Assembly (NCBI GenBank): GCA_016935775.1
Contig: JAFGQF010000095.1
Coordinates: 1 to 6,403, forward strand
Source of the DNA: Caldifarciminota bacterium
GTDB taxonomy: Bacteria; Hydrothermota; Tepidihabitantia; Tepidihabitantales; Tepidihabitantaceae
Direction of reading: 5' to 3'
Length of the DNA: 6,403 nt
Made by a program: the position numbers and the translations under genes. The first letter of the stretch is position 1. Every line of letters begins with the position of its first letter. Of this stretch, positions 1 through 5,960 are shown piece by piece. Under the pieces are notes generated by a model. The model did not search any database. It saw only the letters and a program-made list of their open reading frames with translations, and was not told where the DNA came from.

Positions 1-126
1 GAGGGCGGCACCGAGGGCTGGGACCTGATGAACGACCATCGCCAGCTCGTCGCGCCCGGGGTCTACGTCTTCAAGGTGGACTCGGACGCGGGCGAGTTCG
101 CGGGCAAGGTCTGCATCATCCATTGA
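1..126 (+). CDS. C-terminal end of an exported protein with a FlgD-Ig-like tail (5' partial)
   Basis: An open frame runs from the window edge to TGA at 124-126 and gives 41 residues. It contains GWDLMNDHRQLVAPGVYVFK followed by a final strand ending in KVCIIH. The pattern WDL..N...L.VAPGVYVFKV is the closing half of FlgD-Ig-like C-terminal domains (a trailing beta hairpin with an invariant GVY), which cap secreted proteins in FCB/WOR-3-type bacteria. The rest of the protein lies upstream, so its enzymatic or structural role cannot be told. It precedes the C11 peptidase gene by 47 bp in the same direction; a promoter-like element lies in that gap, so the two may or may not be co-transcribed. 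The frame and domain type are well supported; the function of the whole protein is unknown. Confidence 0.8.
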   Translation, partial: EGGTEGWDLMNDHRQLVAPGVYVFKVDSDAGEFAGKVCIIH

Positions 127-134
127 TGCCGGGC

Positions 135-163
135 TTGACTGGGGCCGGTTTCGCGGTTATCAC
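135..163 (+). promoter_or_regulatory. Candidate sigma-70-like promoter of the C11 peptidase gene
   Basis: TTGACT (135-140) is separated by exactly 17 bp from TATCAC (158-163). The first hexamer matches the -35 consensus at 5 of 6 positions and the second matches the -10 at 4 of 6. The predicted start site, about 169-171, would leave only 3-5 nt before the ATG at 174, and no Shine-Dalgarno is visible there. The same geometry appears upstream of the TrmB-type gene. TTGAC also occurs by chance inside several genes here, so this remains a prediction. Confidence 0.4.
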
Positions 164-173
164 CTTGGGCAAG

Positions 174-2300
174 ATGCGGCTCTCCCTGTTCCTGCTGGCC
201 GGTTTGCTGGCGCTGCCGGCCGCCGCGGCCCAGTGGACGATCGGGATTTACCTCTGCGCGGACAACGGCCTGAACGACCAGGCCTACGTGGACCTCGCCG
301 AGATGATGGAGATCGGCTCGACCAGCGAGGTCAACGTCGTGGTCCAGGTGGACAACGCGGCGCGCGACTCGCATCCCGAGTGCCGGCGCTACCTCGTGCA
401 CAAGGACCGACTCGAGCCGCTGGGCGAGCTGGGCGAGGTGGACATGGCCGACACCGCCACCCTGCGCGAGTTTGCCTCCTACCTGGCGCGGAACCACCGG
501 GCCGACCGCTACTTCTTCATCCTCTGGGACCACGGCAACGGCTGGACCGACGAGTATCGCGAGGCGCGGACCCTGTTCATCGACGAGTCGCACAACAGCA
601 CGATGAGCGTGGCCGGGGGCGAACTGCGCGCGGCTCTGGAGCGCATCCGCGACGTGCTCGGCGGGCGGCTGGAAATCCTCGGGTTCGACGCCTGCCTGAT
701 GGGGATGGTCGAGGTGTCGGTCGAGGCGCTGGGCTGCTGCGACTACCTGCTGGCGTCCGAGGGGCTGGTGCCGTGGGGCGGTTGGCCCTACGACGAGGTG
801 CTCGAACCGTTCGTCGCCCGGCCGACCTCGACCGCCCGCGAGCTGCTGCCGCAAATCTGCGGGGCGTACATCGACGAGTACCCGGGCGAGGACGTCTGCC
901 TGTCGGCGCTGGAGCTGGCCCAGCTCGGACGGGCGCTGCCGGTGCTGCGCGCGACCCTGGCCGACTCGGTGAACCCGGGCGACCCGGAACTGTTGTCCGC
1001 GCGCGACCGGGTCCAGACTTTCAACGCAGTATCCGGCCAGCAGCCGTGCCGGGCCGACGACAACATCGACTATATCCATCTCTGGGAGCTGGGGCCCTCT
1101 GCCGGCACCGGCGCGCTGCGCGCGGCCTTCGTGCCGATGGTGGCGGCCAACCGGGCCGCGGGCGCGCTGGCCTCGGCGCGCGGGATGGCGGGCTGGTTCC
1201 CGGACAACTACCTCGCCTTCAAGGCCCGGGCCGGCGACTACCGCGGCCTCTCGTTTGCCGACTCGGTGCCGTGGCCTCAGTTCCTCAACTGCTTCTTCGG
1301 CGCGGACGAAGTCAAACCGGAGCAGCCGGCAATCGCCTCGCACCGGCTCGGCGGTCGGGGCGACATCACCCTGTGCTGGAACCGCTGCTTCGACCTCGCG
1401 CCGGTTTCCTACGACCTGTTCGAGGCCGAATCGGTGCGCGAGCGGTTCAGTGACAACTGCGAGGACCTGGGCGAGTGGAGCGCCATCGGTTGGACCGCGA
1501 GCGACCAGCGCGCTCGCTCGGGCGGTCATTCATTTTTCTCCGGCGCCGGCCCGAACCTCGACAGCCGGCTCGAACTGGTCAACGGCATCGCCCTGCCCGA
1601 GGGCGGGCTACTGTCCTGCTACACCTGGTTCGACACCGAGGAGAGCGCGGACTCGGCCGGCAACATCGAGCGCGACGCCTGCTACATCGAATGGTCGCAC
1701 GGCGCGCCGGGCTGGCAGTGGTTTCCGCTCGACTCGTTCTACGGCTCGCAGCCGTCCTGGCAGGAGCGGCGCTACCCGCTGCCCGCGTCCCAGTCGCTCA
1801 GGTTGAGGTTCCGCTATGTCACCGACGCGGGGCAGAGCCTGGCCGGCGTGTTCCTGGACGACATCGCGGTCTACCGGTTCAGCGGTCACCGGGCCGTGGT
1901 TTGCGCGACCCCGGACACCAGCTTTTACCTGTTCAACCGGCCGCACGGCAACCCGCATTTCTTTCTCACCGCCCGTGACTCATTCGGCAACGTCTCGATG
2001 GCCAGCCAGTTCTACACCGCGTTGGACGTCGAGTCCTACGCCGAGCCCTACACCCGGCCGGCGCCGTTCGACGGCCCGTGCCAGCTCTGGCTCGACTTCC
2101 CGGCGGGCGAGCGGGCCCGGGTCCGGGTCTACACCCTGTCCAGCACCCTGGTGCGCGAATGGACCGACGTGAGCGACCGGTTCGTCGAATGGGACGGCCG
2201 CAACGCCGCCGGCCGCGAGCTCGCATCGGGCGTCTACCTCGTCACGGTCACGGCCGAGGGGTTCCGCAAGGTCGGCAAGATAGCGCGGGCCGGGCCCTGA
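174..2300 (+). CDS. Secreted clostripain-family (C11) cysteine peptidase with jelly-roll and FlgD-Ig-like domains
   Basis: Product of 708 residues. Residues 1-19 (MRLSLFLLAGLLALPAAAA) are a clear signal peptide. Residues 20 to about 380 are a caspase-like C11 fold: the opening strand with ADNGLN, then the catalytic His120 in WDHGNGW and Cys174 in FDACLMGM. Asp172 sits two residues before the cysteine, at the place linked to Arg/Lys preference in characterised C11 enzymes. SEG...GWPYDEVL follows, as in the family. Residues about 386-420 and 571-625 look like the two halves of an Fn3 domain, with a MAM/immune-inhibitor-A-like jelly-roll between (about 424-568, ending in GVFLDDIAVY). Residues about 632-708 are a FlgD-Ig-like tail with VEWDGRNAAGRELASGVYLV, probably for export or surface attachment. 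It is likely an extracellular Arg/Lys-directed endopeptidase (inference). ATG 174 was chosen because it begins the signal peptide; ATG 126 overlaps the upstream TGA and would add 16 unlikely residues. Confidence 0.9.
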   Translation: MRLSLFLLAGLLALPAAAAQWTIGIYLCADNGLNDQAYVDLAEMMEIGSTSEVNVVVQVDNAARDSHPECRRYLVHKDRLEPLGELGEVDMADTATLREFASYLARNHRADRYFFILWDHGNGWTDEYREARTLFIDESHNSTMSVAGGELRAALERIRDVLGGRLEILGFDACLMGMVEVSVEALGCCDYLLASEGLVPWGGWPYDEVLEPFVARPTSTARELLPQICGAYIDEYPGEDVCLSALELAQLGRALPVLRATLADSVNPGDPELLSARDRVQTFNAVSGQQPCRADDNIDYIHLWELGPSAGTGALRAAFVPMVAANRAAGALASARGMAGWFPDNYLAFKARAGDYRGLSFADSVPWPQFLNCFFGADEVKPEQPAIASHRLGGRGDITLCWNRCFDLAPVSYDLFEAESVRERFSDNCEDLGEWSAIGWTASDQRARSGGHSFFSGAGPNLDSRLELVNGIALPEGGLLSCYTWFDTEESADSAGNIERDACYIEWSHGAPGWQWFPLDSFYGSQPSWQERRYPLPASQSLRLRFRYVTDAGQSLAGVFLDDIAVYRFSGHRAVVCATPDTSFYLFNRPHGNPHFFLTARDSFGNVSMASQFYTALDVESYAEPYTRPAPFDGPCQLWLDFPAGERARVRVYTLSSTLVREWTDVSDRFVEWDGRNAAGRELASGVYLVTVTAEGFRKVGKIARAGP

Positions 2301-2309
2301 GCGGCCCGC
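2285..2309 (+). terminator. Weak terminator-like hairpin at the end of the C11 peptidase gene
   Basis: GCGGGCC (2285-2291) can pair with GGCCCGC (2303-2309), and the nested CGGGCC (2291-2296) with GGCCCG (2303-2308) is an alternative. The hairpin straddles the stop codon and has no U-tract after it, so it is not a canonical intrinsic terminator. In DNA this GC-rich a 7-bp stem may be chance. Confidence 0.22.
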
Positions 2310-2319
2310 TTCGGCCAGC

Positions 2320-2329
2320 TGTACGTACA
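2320..2329. promoter_or_regulatory. Perfect 10-bp palindrome TGTACGTACA, candidate operator
   Basis: TGTACGTACA equals its own reverse complement and lies 15 bp upstream of the -35 hexamer of the TrmB-type gene. It is a rare AT-containing island in GC-rich DNA. TrmB-type regulators often bind short palindromes near their own promoters, so an autoregulatory site is possible. It occurs once in the window, and there is no direct evidence of binding. Confidence 0.35.
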
Positions 2330-2344
2330 ACCCGCACACACAAC

Positions 2345-2373
2345 TTGACCGCCGGGGCCGGGCCCGCTACACT
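2345..2373 (+). promoter_or_regulatory. Sigma-70-like promoter of the regulator/beta-helix/DNRLRE operon, predicted leaderless
   Basis: TTGACC (2345-2350) and TACACT (2368-2373) are 17 bp apart. The -35 matches at 5 of 6 positions, and the -10 keeps the key T1, A2 and T6. The usual 5-7 bp discriminator puts transcription start at 2379-2381, exactly on the GTG start codon of the regulator gene. The mRNA would therefore begin at or within 1-2 nt of the start codon, which agrees with the absence of any Shine-Dalgarno. Confidence 0.6.
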
Positions 2374-2378
2374 GGCTC

Positions 2379-3176
2379 GTGGCTTCCCCCGACGAGCTCG
2401 AAACCCTGGGCCTGACCCGGCACGAGGCCGCGGTCTACCGCGCGCTGCTCGGGTTTGACCGGGCGCCGGCGGCCGCGCTGGCCGCGCCGGCCGGGATTGA
2501 CCGGACGCACGTCTACGCGGCGCTCAAGCGGCTGCAGGCGCGCGGGCTGGTGACTTCCACCCGGGGCCGGGTGAAGACCTTCAGCGCGGTGGCGCCCGAC
2601 CGTGCCTTCAAGCAGGCGCTCGAAGGCAGGCACCGGCAGCTTGACGCCAGTCGCCGGGCGGTGGCCGAAATGGCGCGCCGGTTCCGGGCGCGCCGGCCGG
2701 CCGGCTCGAAGCCGGCGGCAATCGAGGTGATTGCGAGCTCGAACCCAGCCGCGTTCGCCGACGTCCGGCGCCGGATCAGGCGGGCGCGCCGGGAGGTGCT
2801 GTCGGTCCTCGGGTCTCGGCAGGGGCCGGTGAGCCGGGCCCGGTCCCGGAAATCGGACGAGCTCGAGCTGGCCGCGCTGCGGCGCGGGGTGACGGCGCGG
2901 TGCGTGTACGCGCGGGAGGCGGTCGAGGACGAGTTCGGGCGCAGCCGGCTGGTCGCCAGCGTCCTGGCCGGGGAGCAGGCCCGGGTGGCGGACGAGGTGC
3001 CGTTCCACATCCTGGTGGTGGACGACGACCTGGCGGTGTTCGTTCTGCCCGACGGCGACGGCCGGTACTCCGTCTACCGGCTGAACGACCCGAAGCTCGT
3101 CATGGTCTTCCGGCTGGCGTTCGAGCAGCTCTGGGCCGGGGCGGCGGACCCGGGTCCCTGGCTCGAGGATTCGTAG
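2379..3176 (+). CDS. TrmB-family winged-helix transcriptional regulator
   Basis: Product of 265 residues with no signal peptide, hence cytoplasmic. Residues about 5-75 form a TrmB-type winged helix: LGLTRHEAAVYRALL (helix 1), a second helix around 31-38, a recognition helix at 41-55 (DRTHVYAALKRLQAR) and a wing near 58-68 (TSTRGRVKTFSA). Residues 76-108 are a basic, probably helical linker. Residues about 115-257 are an effector-type domain ending in the pattern HILVVDDDLAVFVLP...DPKLVMVFRLAFEQLWAGA, as in TrmB-like proteins lacking a recognisable sugar-binding domain; the ligand cannot be read. The GTG start follows the promoter by 5 nt and has no Shine-Dalgarno. The gene is first of three, and its TAG directly abuts the ATG of the beta-helix gene, so it probably controls its own operon of exported proteins (inference). 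Arg and Ala content is high, as expected for the base composition. Confidence 0.87.
   Translation: MASPDELETLGLTRHEAAVYRALLGFDRAPAAALAAPAGIDRTHVYAALKRLQARGLVTSTRGRVKTFSAVAPDRAFKQALEGRHRQLDASRRAVAEMARRFRARRPAGSKPAAIEVIASSNPAAFADVRRRIRRARREVLSVLGSRQGPVSRARSRKSDELELAALRRGVTARCVYAREAVEDEFGRSRLVASVLAGEQARVADEVPFHILVVDDDLAVFVLPDGDGRYSVYRLNDPKLVMVFRLAFEQLWAGAADPGPWLEDS
3165..3169 (+). promoter_or_regulatory. Shine-Dalgarno GAGGA for the beta-helix gene
   Basis: GAGGA lies 7 nt before ATG 3177, inside the last codons of the regulator gene. The TAG/ATG junction has no gap, so translational coupling is likely. This contrasts with the two genes behind promoters, which lack such a site. Confidence 0.6.
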
Positions 3177-4814
3177 ATGTTGAGAGCCCTGTTGCTGGCC
3201 GGCCTGCTGACAGCGGTCGCCGCGGCCGGCGTCATCCGGGTTCCCTCCCAGCAGCCGACGGTCCAGCAGGGGCTGGACGCGGCCCAGGCCGGCGACACGG
3301 TGCTGGTCGAGCCGGGCACCTATCGCGAGCGGCTGGTCTGGCCGAGCCGCGACGGCATCAGCCTGGTGAGCGAGCAGGGGCCGGAAGTCACCACCCTGCG
3401 GCCGCGCGACGATTCGGGCCGGGTGCTGCTGGTGCCCTTCGCCGAAATCACCCGCGCGACGCTCATCAGGGGGTTCACCATCACCGGCGGCCGGCTGGTC
3501 GCCACCGTGACCGCGCCCGGGTACGGGGCCGGCATCCGGCTGGTGTACGCCGGGCCGGAAATCTGCCACAACCGCATCGTCGGCAACACCATCGAGTGCC
3601 CGGGCGGCATCGGCACGGTCGCCAACGCCGAGGGCGCGGGCCTGAGCGTCTACACCACCGTCAATGCGCCGCTGGTCCACGACAACCTCATCGCCGGCAA
3701 CGAGATACTCCACGACGAAACCCAGTCCGGCTACGCGCGCGGCGCGGGTGCCTGCTGCCGCGGGCCGGGCGTCTTCTACCAGAACGAGTTCCGCGAGAAC
3801 CGGTCACTGACCGTGGGTACGGTGCCGATACCGGCGGTCAGCGCCTACGGCGGCGGGCTGTGCATCGAGGGCGGTCCCGCGGTTGTATTCTGCAACGTGT
3901 TCCTTGCCAACCGGGCCGGGAGCTGGGAGCTGCCGGGCGCGACCGCGTCGGGCGGCGGGCTCTACATCAACGACCCGAAAGGCTATGTGGCCCACAATAC
4001 CTTTGCCGGCAACATCGCCGACCAGGCGATAAGCTGGGGCGGGGCAATCTGCGTTCGGGACTCGTCTTCGACCGCGGTCAAGAACAACATCTTTGCCGGC
4101 AACACCGCCACCGGGGTCTACGGCTACGGCGGCGGCATCTGTTTCCGCGGCGACACATCCGGCGGCCTGCCGGCCTGGGACTACAACGACGCCTGGGACA
4201 ACGCGCCCGACGACTACTGGGGATGCCGTTCCGGGCCGCACGCGCTCAGCGCCGACCCGCGGTTCGCCGCCGGCCCGGCGGGCAGTCACTACCTGTCCGC
4301 GACCCGCGCCGGCCAGCCCTACGACAGCCCGTGCATTGACGCAGGCGACAGCCTGCTGATGACCGAACCCTTGAACCTCGACTCGCTCAGGCGCACCTGG
4401 ACCACCAGCACCGACTCGGCCTACGACGTCTGCGCGCCCGACCTCGGGTACCTTTACCCGCTCGACCGGGCGACCGGGCTGGCGGCCGAGGAACCCCTGC
4501 CGACGCCGCGACGGCTCAGCATCGCGCCCAACCCCACGACCGGCGGAACTGTGAGATTGACCGGGAAAACCGGGACGCTTCCTCCCATTTCCGGTCCTCC
4601 GGCAAATGGGGAAGTGTCCCAGCGTTTTCCGAACCAGGCAAGGCTGACCCTGGTGGACGCCGCCGGCCGCACCGTGTTCTCCCGGCCACAGGTCATCGAG
4701 GACTGGTCAATGGACATTTCGCTGGACCTGCGCAAGGTCCCGGCCGGCGTCTACCTCGTGAGGATGGAATCAGGCGGCCGGGCCACGTCCGCCCGGCTGG
4801 TCGTGCTCGAATAG
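3177..4814 (+). CDS. Secreted right-handed beta-helix protein with Por-secretion-tail-like sorting domain
   Basis: Product of 545 residues with a signal peptide at about 1-17 (ending AVAAA). Residues 20-60 hold the pectate-lyase-like opening QQPTVQQGLDAAQAGDTVLV followed by EPGTY. Residues about 90-350 form a right-handed beta-helix. Its rungs show N.I.GN-type turns (from 132, 170, 203, 240, 274 and 304) alternating with G-G/A-G turns (near 118, 153, 189, 225, 260, 288 and 318). The helix closes with the usual YNDAWDN...SADPRFA...YLSA...CIDAGDS block (335-391). No catalytic residues of a polysaccharide lyase are recognisable, so binding or structural use is as likely as enzyme activity. Residues about 447-545 are a Por-secretion-tail-like domain beginning SIAPNPTTGG and ending with GVYLVRM and ARLVVLE. 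Residues 463-485 are an extra segment encoded by a 70-bp palindrome. It is second gene of the operon and is probably secreted and held at the surface. Confidence 0.87.
   Translation: MLRALLLAGLLTAVAAAGVIRVPSQQPTVQQGLDAAQAGDTVLVEPGTYRERLVWPSRDGISLVSEQGPEVTTLRPRDDSGRVLLVPFAEITRATLIRGFTITGGRLVATVTAPGYGAGIRLVYAGPEICHNRIVGNTIECPGGIGTVANAEGAGLSVYTTVNAPLVHDNLIAGNEILHDETQSGYARGAGACCRGPGVFYQNEFRENRSLTVGTVPIPAVSAYGGGLCIEGGPAVVFCNVFLANRAGSWELPGATASGGGLYINDPKGYVAHNTFAGNIADQAISWGGAICVRDSSSTAVKNNIFAGNTATGVYGYGGGICFRGDTSGGLPAWDYNDAWDNAPDDYWGCRSGPHALSADPRFAAGPAGSHYLSATRAGQPYDSPCIDAGDSLLMTEPLNLDSLRRTWTTSTDSAYDVCAPDLGYLYPLDRATGLAAEEPLPTPRRLSIAPNPTTGGTVRLTGKTGTLPPISGPPANGEVSQRFPNQARLTLVDAAGRTVFSRPQVIEDWSMDISLDLRKVPAGVYLVRMESGGRATSARLVVLE
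4525..4718 (+). repeat. Direct repeat copy 1: duplicated sorting-domain module
   Basis: This stretch aligns without gaps to 5617-5810, at a constant offset of 1092 bp. My hand count gives 27 differences in about 194 positions, near 86 % identity. It covers the PNPTTGG start of the sorting domain, the in-frame palindrome and the ARLTLVDAAGR strand. Similarity falls off sharply upstream and fades downstream, so the module was duplicated or converted between the two operon genes. Confidence 0.85.
4562..4631 (+). repeat. In-frame 70-bp palindromic element, copy 1
   Basis: Arms 4562-4594 and 4599-4631 pair around a TCCT loop. Paired blocks include AAAAC/GTTTT, GGGAC/GTCCC, CTT/AAG, CCCATTT/AAATGGG and CCGG/CCGG, with small bulges at 4563, 4571-4572/4621-4623, 4581-4582 and 4603. 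The element encodes residues 463-485 of the beta-helix protein, between the VRLT strand and the ARLTLVDAAGR strand that are normally close in this domain. The reading frame is kept. It resembles a mobile or REP-like palindrome tolerated inside a coding sequence. Confidence 0.7.
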
Positions 4815-4815
4815 C

Positions 4816-4820
4816 GGAGG
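4816..4820 (+). promoter_or_regulatory. Shine-Dalgarno GGAGG for the DNRLRE-like gene
   Basis: GGAGG sits 6 nt before ATG 4827, in the 12-bp gap after the beta-helix stop codon. It is a near-ideal ribosome binding site and fixes the start of the third operon gene. Confidence 0.8.
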
Positions 4821-4826
4821 TTTGCA

Positions 4827-5903
4827 ATGAAGCACCTTGCATTGTTCCTGGCCGCGTTGGCAACGGTCGCGGCCGCAGCCGGGATCCTGCCCCAAGGGGC
4901 CGGTTTCCTTGCCGCGGGCACCGAGATACCCGAACTGCGCGGGCCGGGCGCGCGCCACTACTCCAATGGCGACGGCACCATTACCGCGGTGATATCGGCC
5001 CGGCCCGAGGAGGAGACCGACCTCGAACAGACCGCCGAGACCTTCGAGTGCCCCTTTGCCACCGGCCACTGCACCTACAACGGCTCGGAGTACGGCAAGA
5101 ACGACATCGGCCTGGTCAAGGTCGAGCGGGAGGTCATCCTCTACCCGCCGCAGGTGACCGAGCGGGTCGGCTGGTTCAGGTTCGACCTCGCCTCGATGCC
5201 GGACTCGGTCACCGTCACCTGGGCCCGGTGCCGGTTCATCGTCACCTACTTCGAGATGTCAATGGGCCTCGCCTTCACCTGCCTCGAAGCCGACCCGGTG
5301 CCGACCGGTGCCCAGGCGCTCTACAACGCCATCTACGAAAGCGAAGTCTGCGCCGTCGGCAACATGCCCCGGGCGGTCGACTCGTTCGACCTCGGGCCAA
5401 TCGCTGCCGCGCACATCCAGCGGTCGCTGTCGCGCGACTGGGTCGCCTTCGGCCTCGTCGGCTTCAACTACTCGAACATCGTTACCAAGCGGGGCTGGAT
5501 AATCGGCTGGAACGTGAATCCCCGCGAGCACGCGCCCCAGCTTCGGGTGGTGTACGAGCCGCCGACCGGGGTGACCGGGCCGCAGTCGGTCCCGGTGCTC
5601 CCGGCGTTCTCTGTTTCGCCCAACCCCACGACCGGCGGAATCGTCAGGCTGACCGGGAAAACCGGGACGCTTCCTTTTGTTTCCGGTCCTCCGGCAAGTG
5701 GGAAAGTGTCCCAGTGTTTTCCGAACCAGGCAAGGTTGACCCTGGTGGATGCCGCCGGTCGTGCCGTCCTCTTCCGGCCACTGGTTATCGAGGACCGGTC
5801 AGTGGATATGCCGCTCGACGTCAGCGGCTTGTCGAGCGGGGTCTACCTGGTCCGGCTCGAAGCGGGCGACCGGTCCGCCTCTGCCCGCCTCGTCATCCGC
5901 TAG
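4827..5903 (+). CDS. Secreted DNRLRE-like domain protein with Por-secretion-tail-like sorting domain
   Basis: Product of 358 residues with a signal peptide at about 1-18 (MKHLALFLAALATVAAAA). Residues about 40-58 (ARHYSNGDGTITAVISARP) resemble the segment found ahead of DNRLRE/wall-protein domains. Residues about 80-243 look like a DNRLRE-type beta-sandwich: GWFRFDLASMPDSVTVTWAR and its following strand, then a closing APQLRVVYE. Such domains occur in surface and cell-wall-associated proteins as non-catalytic modules; the assignment rests on pattern, not a search. Five cysteines (75, 82, 135, 152, 175) lie in or near this domain and may form disulfides. Residues about 261-358 are a Por-secretion-tail-like domain (FSVSPNPTTGG to SARLVIR), strongly similar to that of the beta-helix protein. 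Residues 277-299 are encoded by the second copy of the palindromic element. It is third in the operon, 12 bp after the beta-helix gene. The exact role is unknown. Confidence 0.82.
   Translation: MKHLALFLAALATVAAAAGILPQGAGFLAAGTEIPELRGPGARHYSNGDGTITAVISARPEEETDLEQTAETFECPFATGHCTYNGSEYGKNDIGLVKVEREVILYPPQVTERVGWFRFDLASMPDSVTVTWARCRFIVTYFEMSMGLAFTCLEADPVPTGAQALYNAIYESEVCAVGNMPRAVDSFDLGPIAAAHIQRSLSRDWVAFGLVGFNYSNIVTKRGWIIGWNVNPREHAPQLRVVYEPPTGVTGPQSVPVLPAFSVSPNPTTGGIVRLTGKTGTLPFVSGPPASGKVSQCFPNQARLTLVDAAGRAVLFRPLVIEDRSVDMPLDVSGLSSGVYLVRLEAGDRSASARLVIR
5617..5810 (+). repeat. Direct repeat copy 2: duplicated sorting-domain module
   Basis: This is the partner of 4525-4718, in the last third of the DNRLRE-like gene. 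The first 24 bases are identical, and identity stays high through the palindrome and into the codons for VIEDRSVD. Outside the palindrome about half of the changed codons (10 of 19) are synonymous, as expected for a protein domain under selection. Confidence 0.85.
5654..5723 (+). repeat. In-frame 70-bp palindromic element, copy 2
   Basis: This copy has the same length and position in the sorting domain as copy 1, with 63 of 70 bases identical. CCCA becomes TTTG in the left arm; in the right arm one A becomes G, one G becomes A and one C becomes T. Six of these are at paired sites and all stay Watson-Crick or G-U in the sense RNA; the seventh falls in a bulge. It encodes residues 277-299. Confidence 0.7.
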
Positions 5904-5930
5904 CCCGAGCGGAAAACCGCCCGAGCAGAA

Positions 5931-5960
5931 GACCACAGATGAACACAGATTGACACAGAT
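5931..5960. repeat. Three tandem 10-bp units with ACACAGAT core
   Basis: GACCACAGAT, GAACACAGAT and TGACACAGAT follow each other with exact 10-bp periodicity. The AT-rich composition is unlike the surroundings. From general knowledge, similar CACAGAT/CACGGAT-type short repeats recur between genes in many metagenomic bacterial genomes, where they produce spurious peptides. Their function is not established. Confidence 0.7.

Noticed and set aside
126..173. Earlier start for the peptidase at ATG 126, overlapping TGA 124-126
   Set aside because: The TGATG overlap is attractive, but it would put 16 extra mostly uncharged residues before an ideal signal peptide that begins at ATG 174, and there is no Shine-Dalgarno for it.
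63..1529. Long open frame of 488 codons on the minus strand
   Set aside because: It is antisense to the C11 peptidase, whose catalytic motifs and signal peptide are clear. Its translation is low-complexity R/G/P/A/V-rich with no domain, as expected for a GC-rich shadow frame.
2367..3713. Long open frame of 448 codons on the minus strand
   Set aside because: It lies opposite the TrmB-type regulator and the start of the beta-helix gene, has no recognisable motif, and its composition is that of a GC-rich antisense frame.
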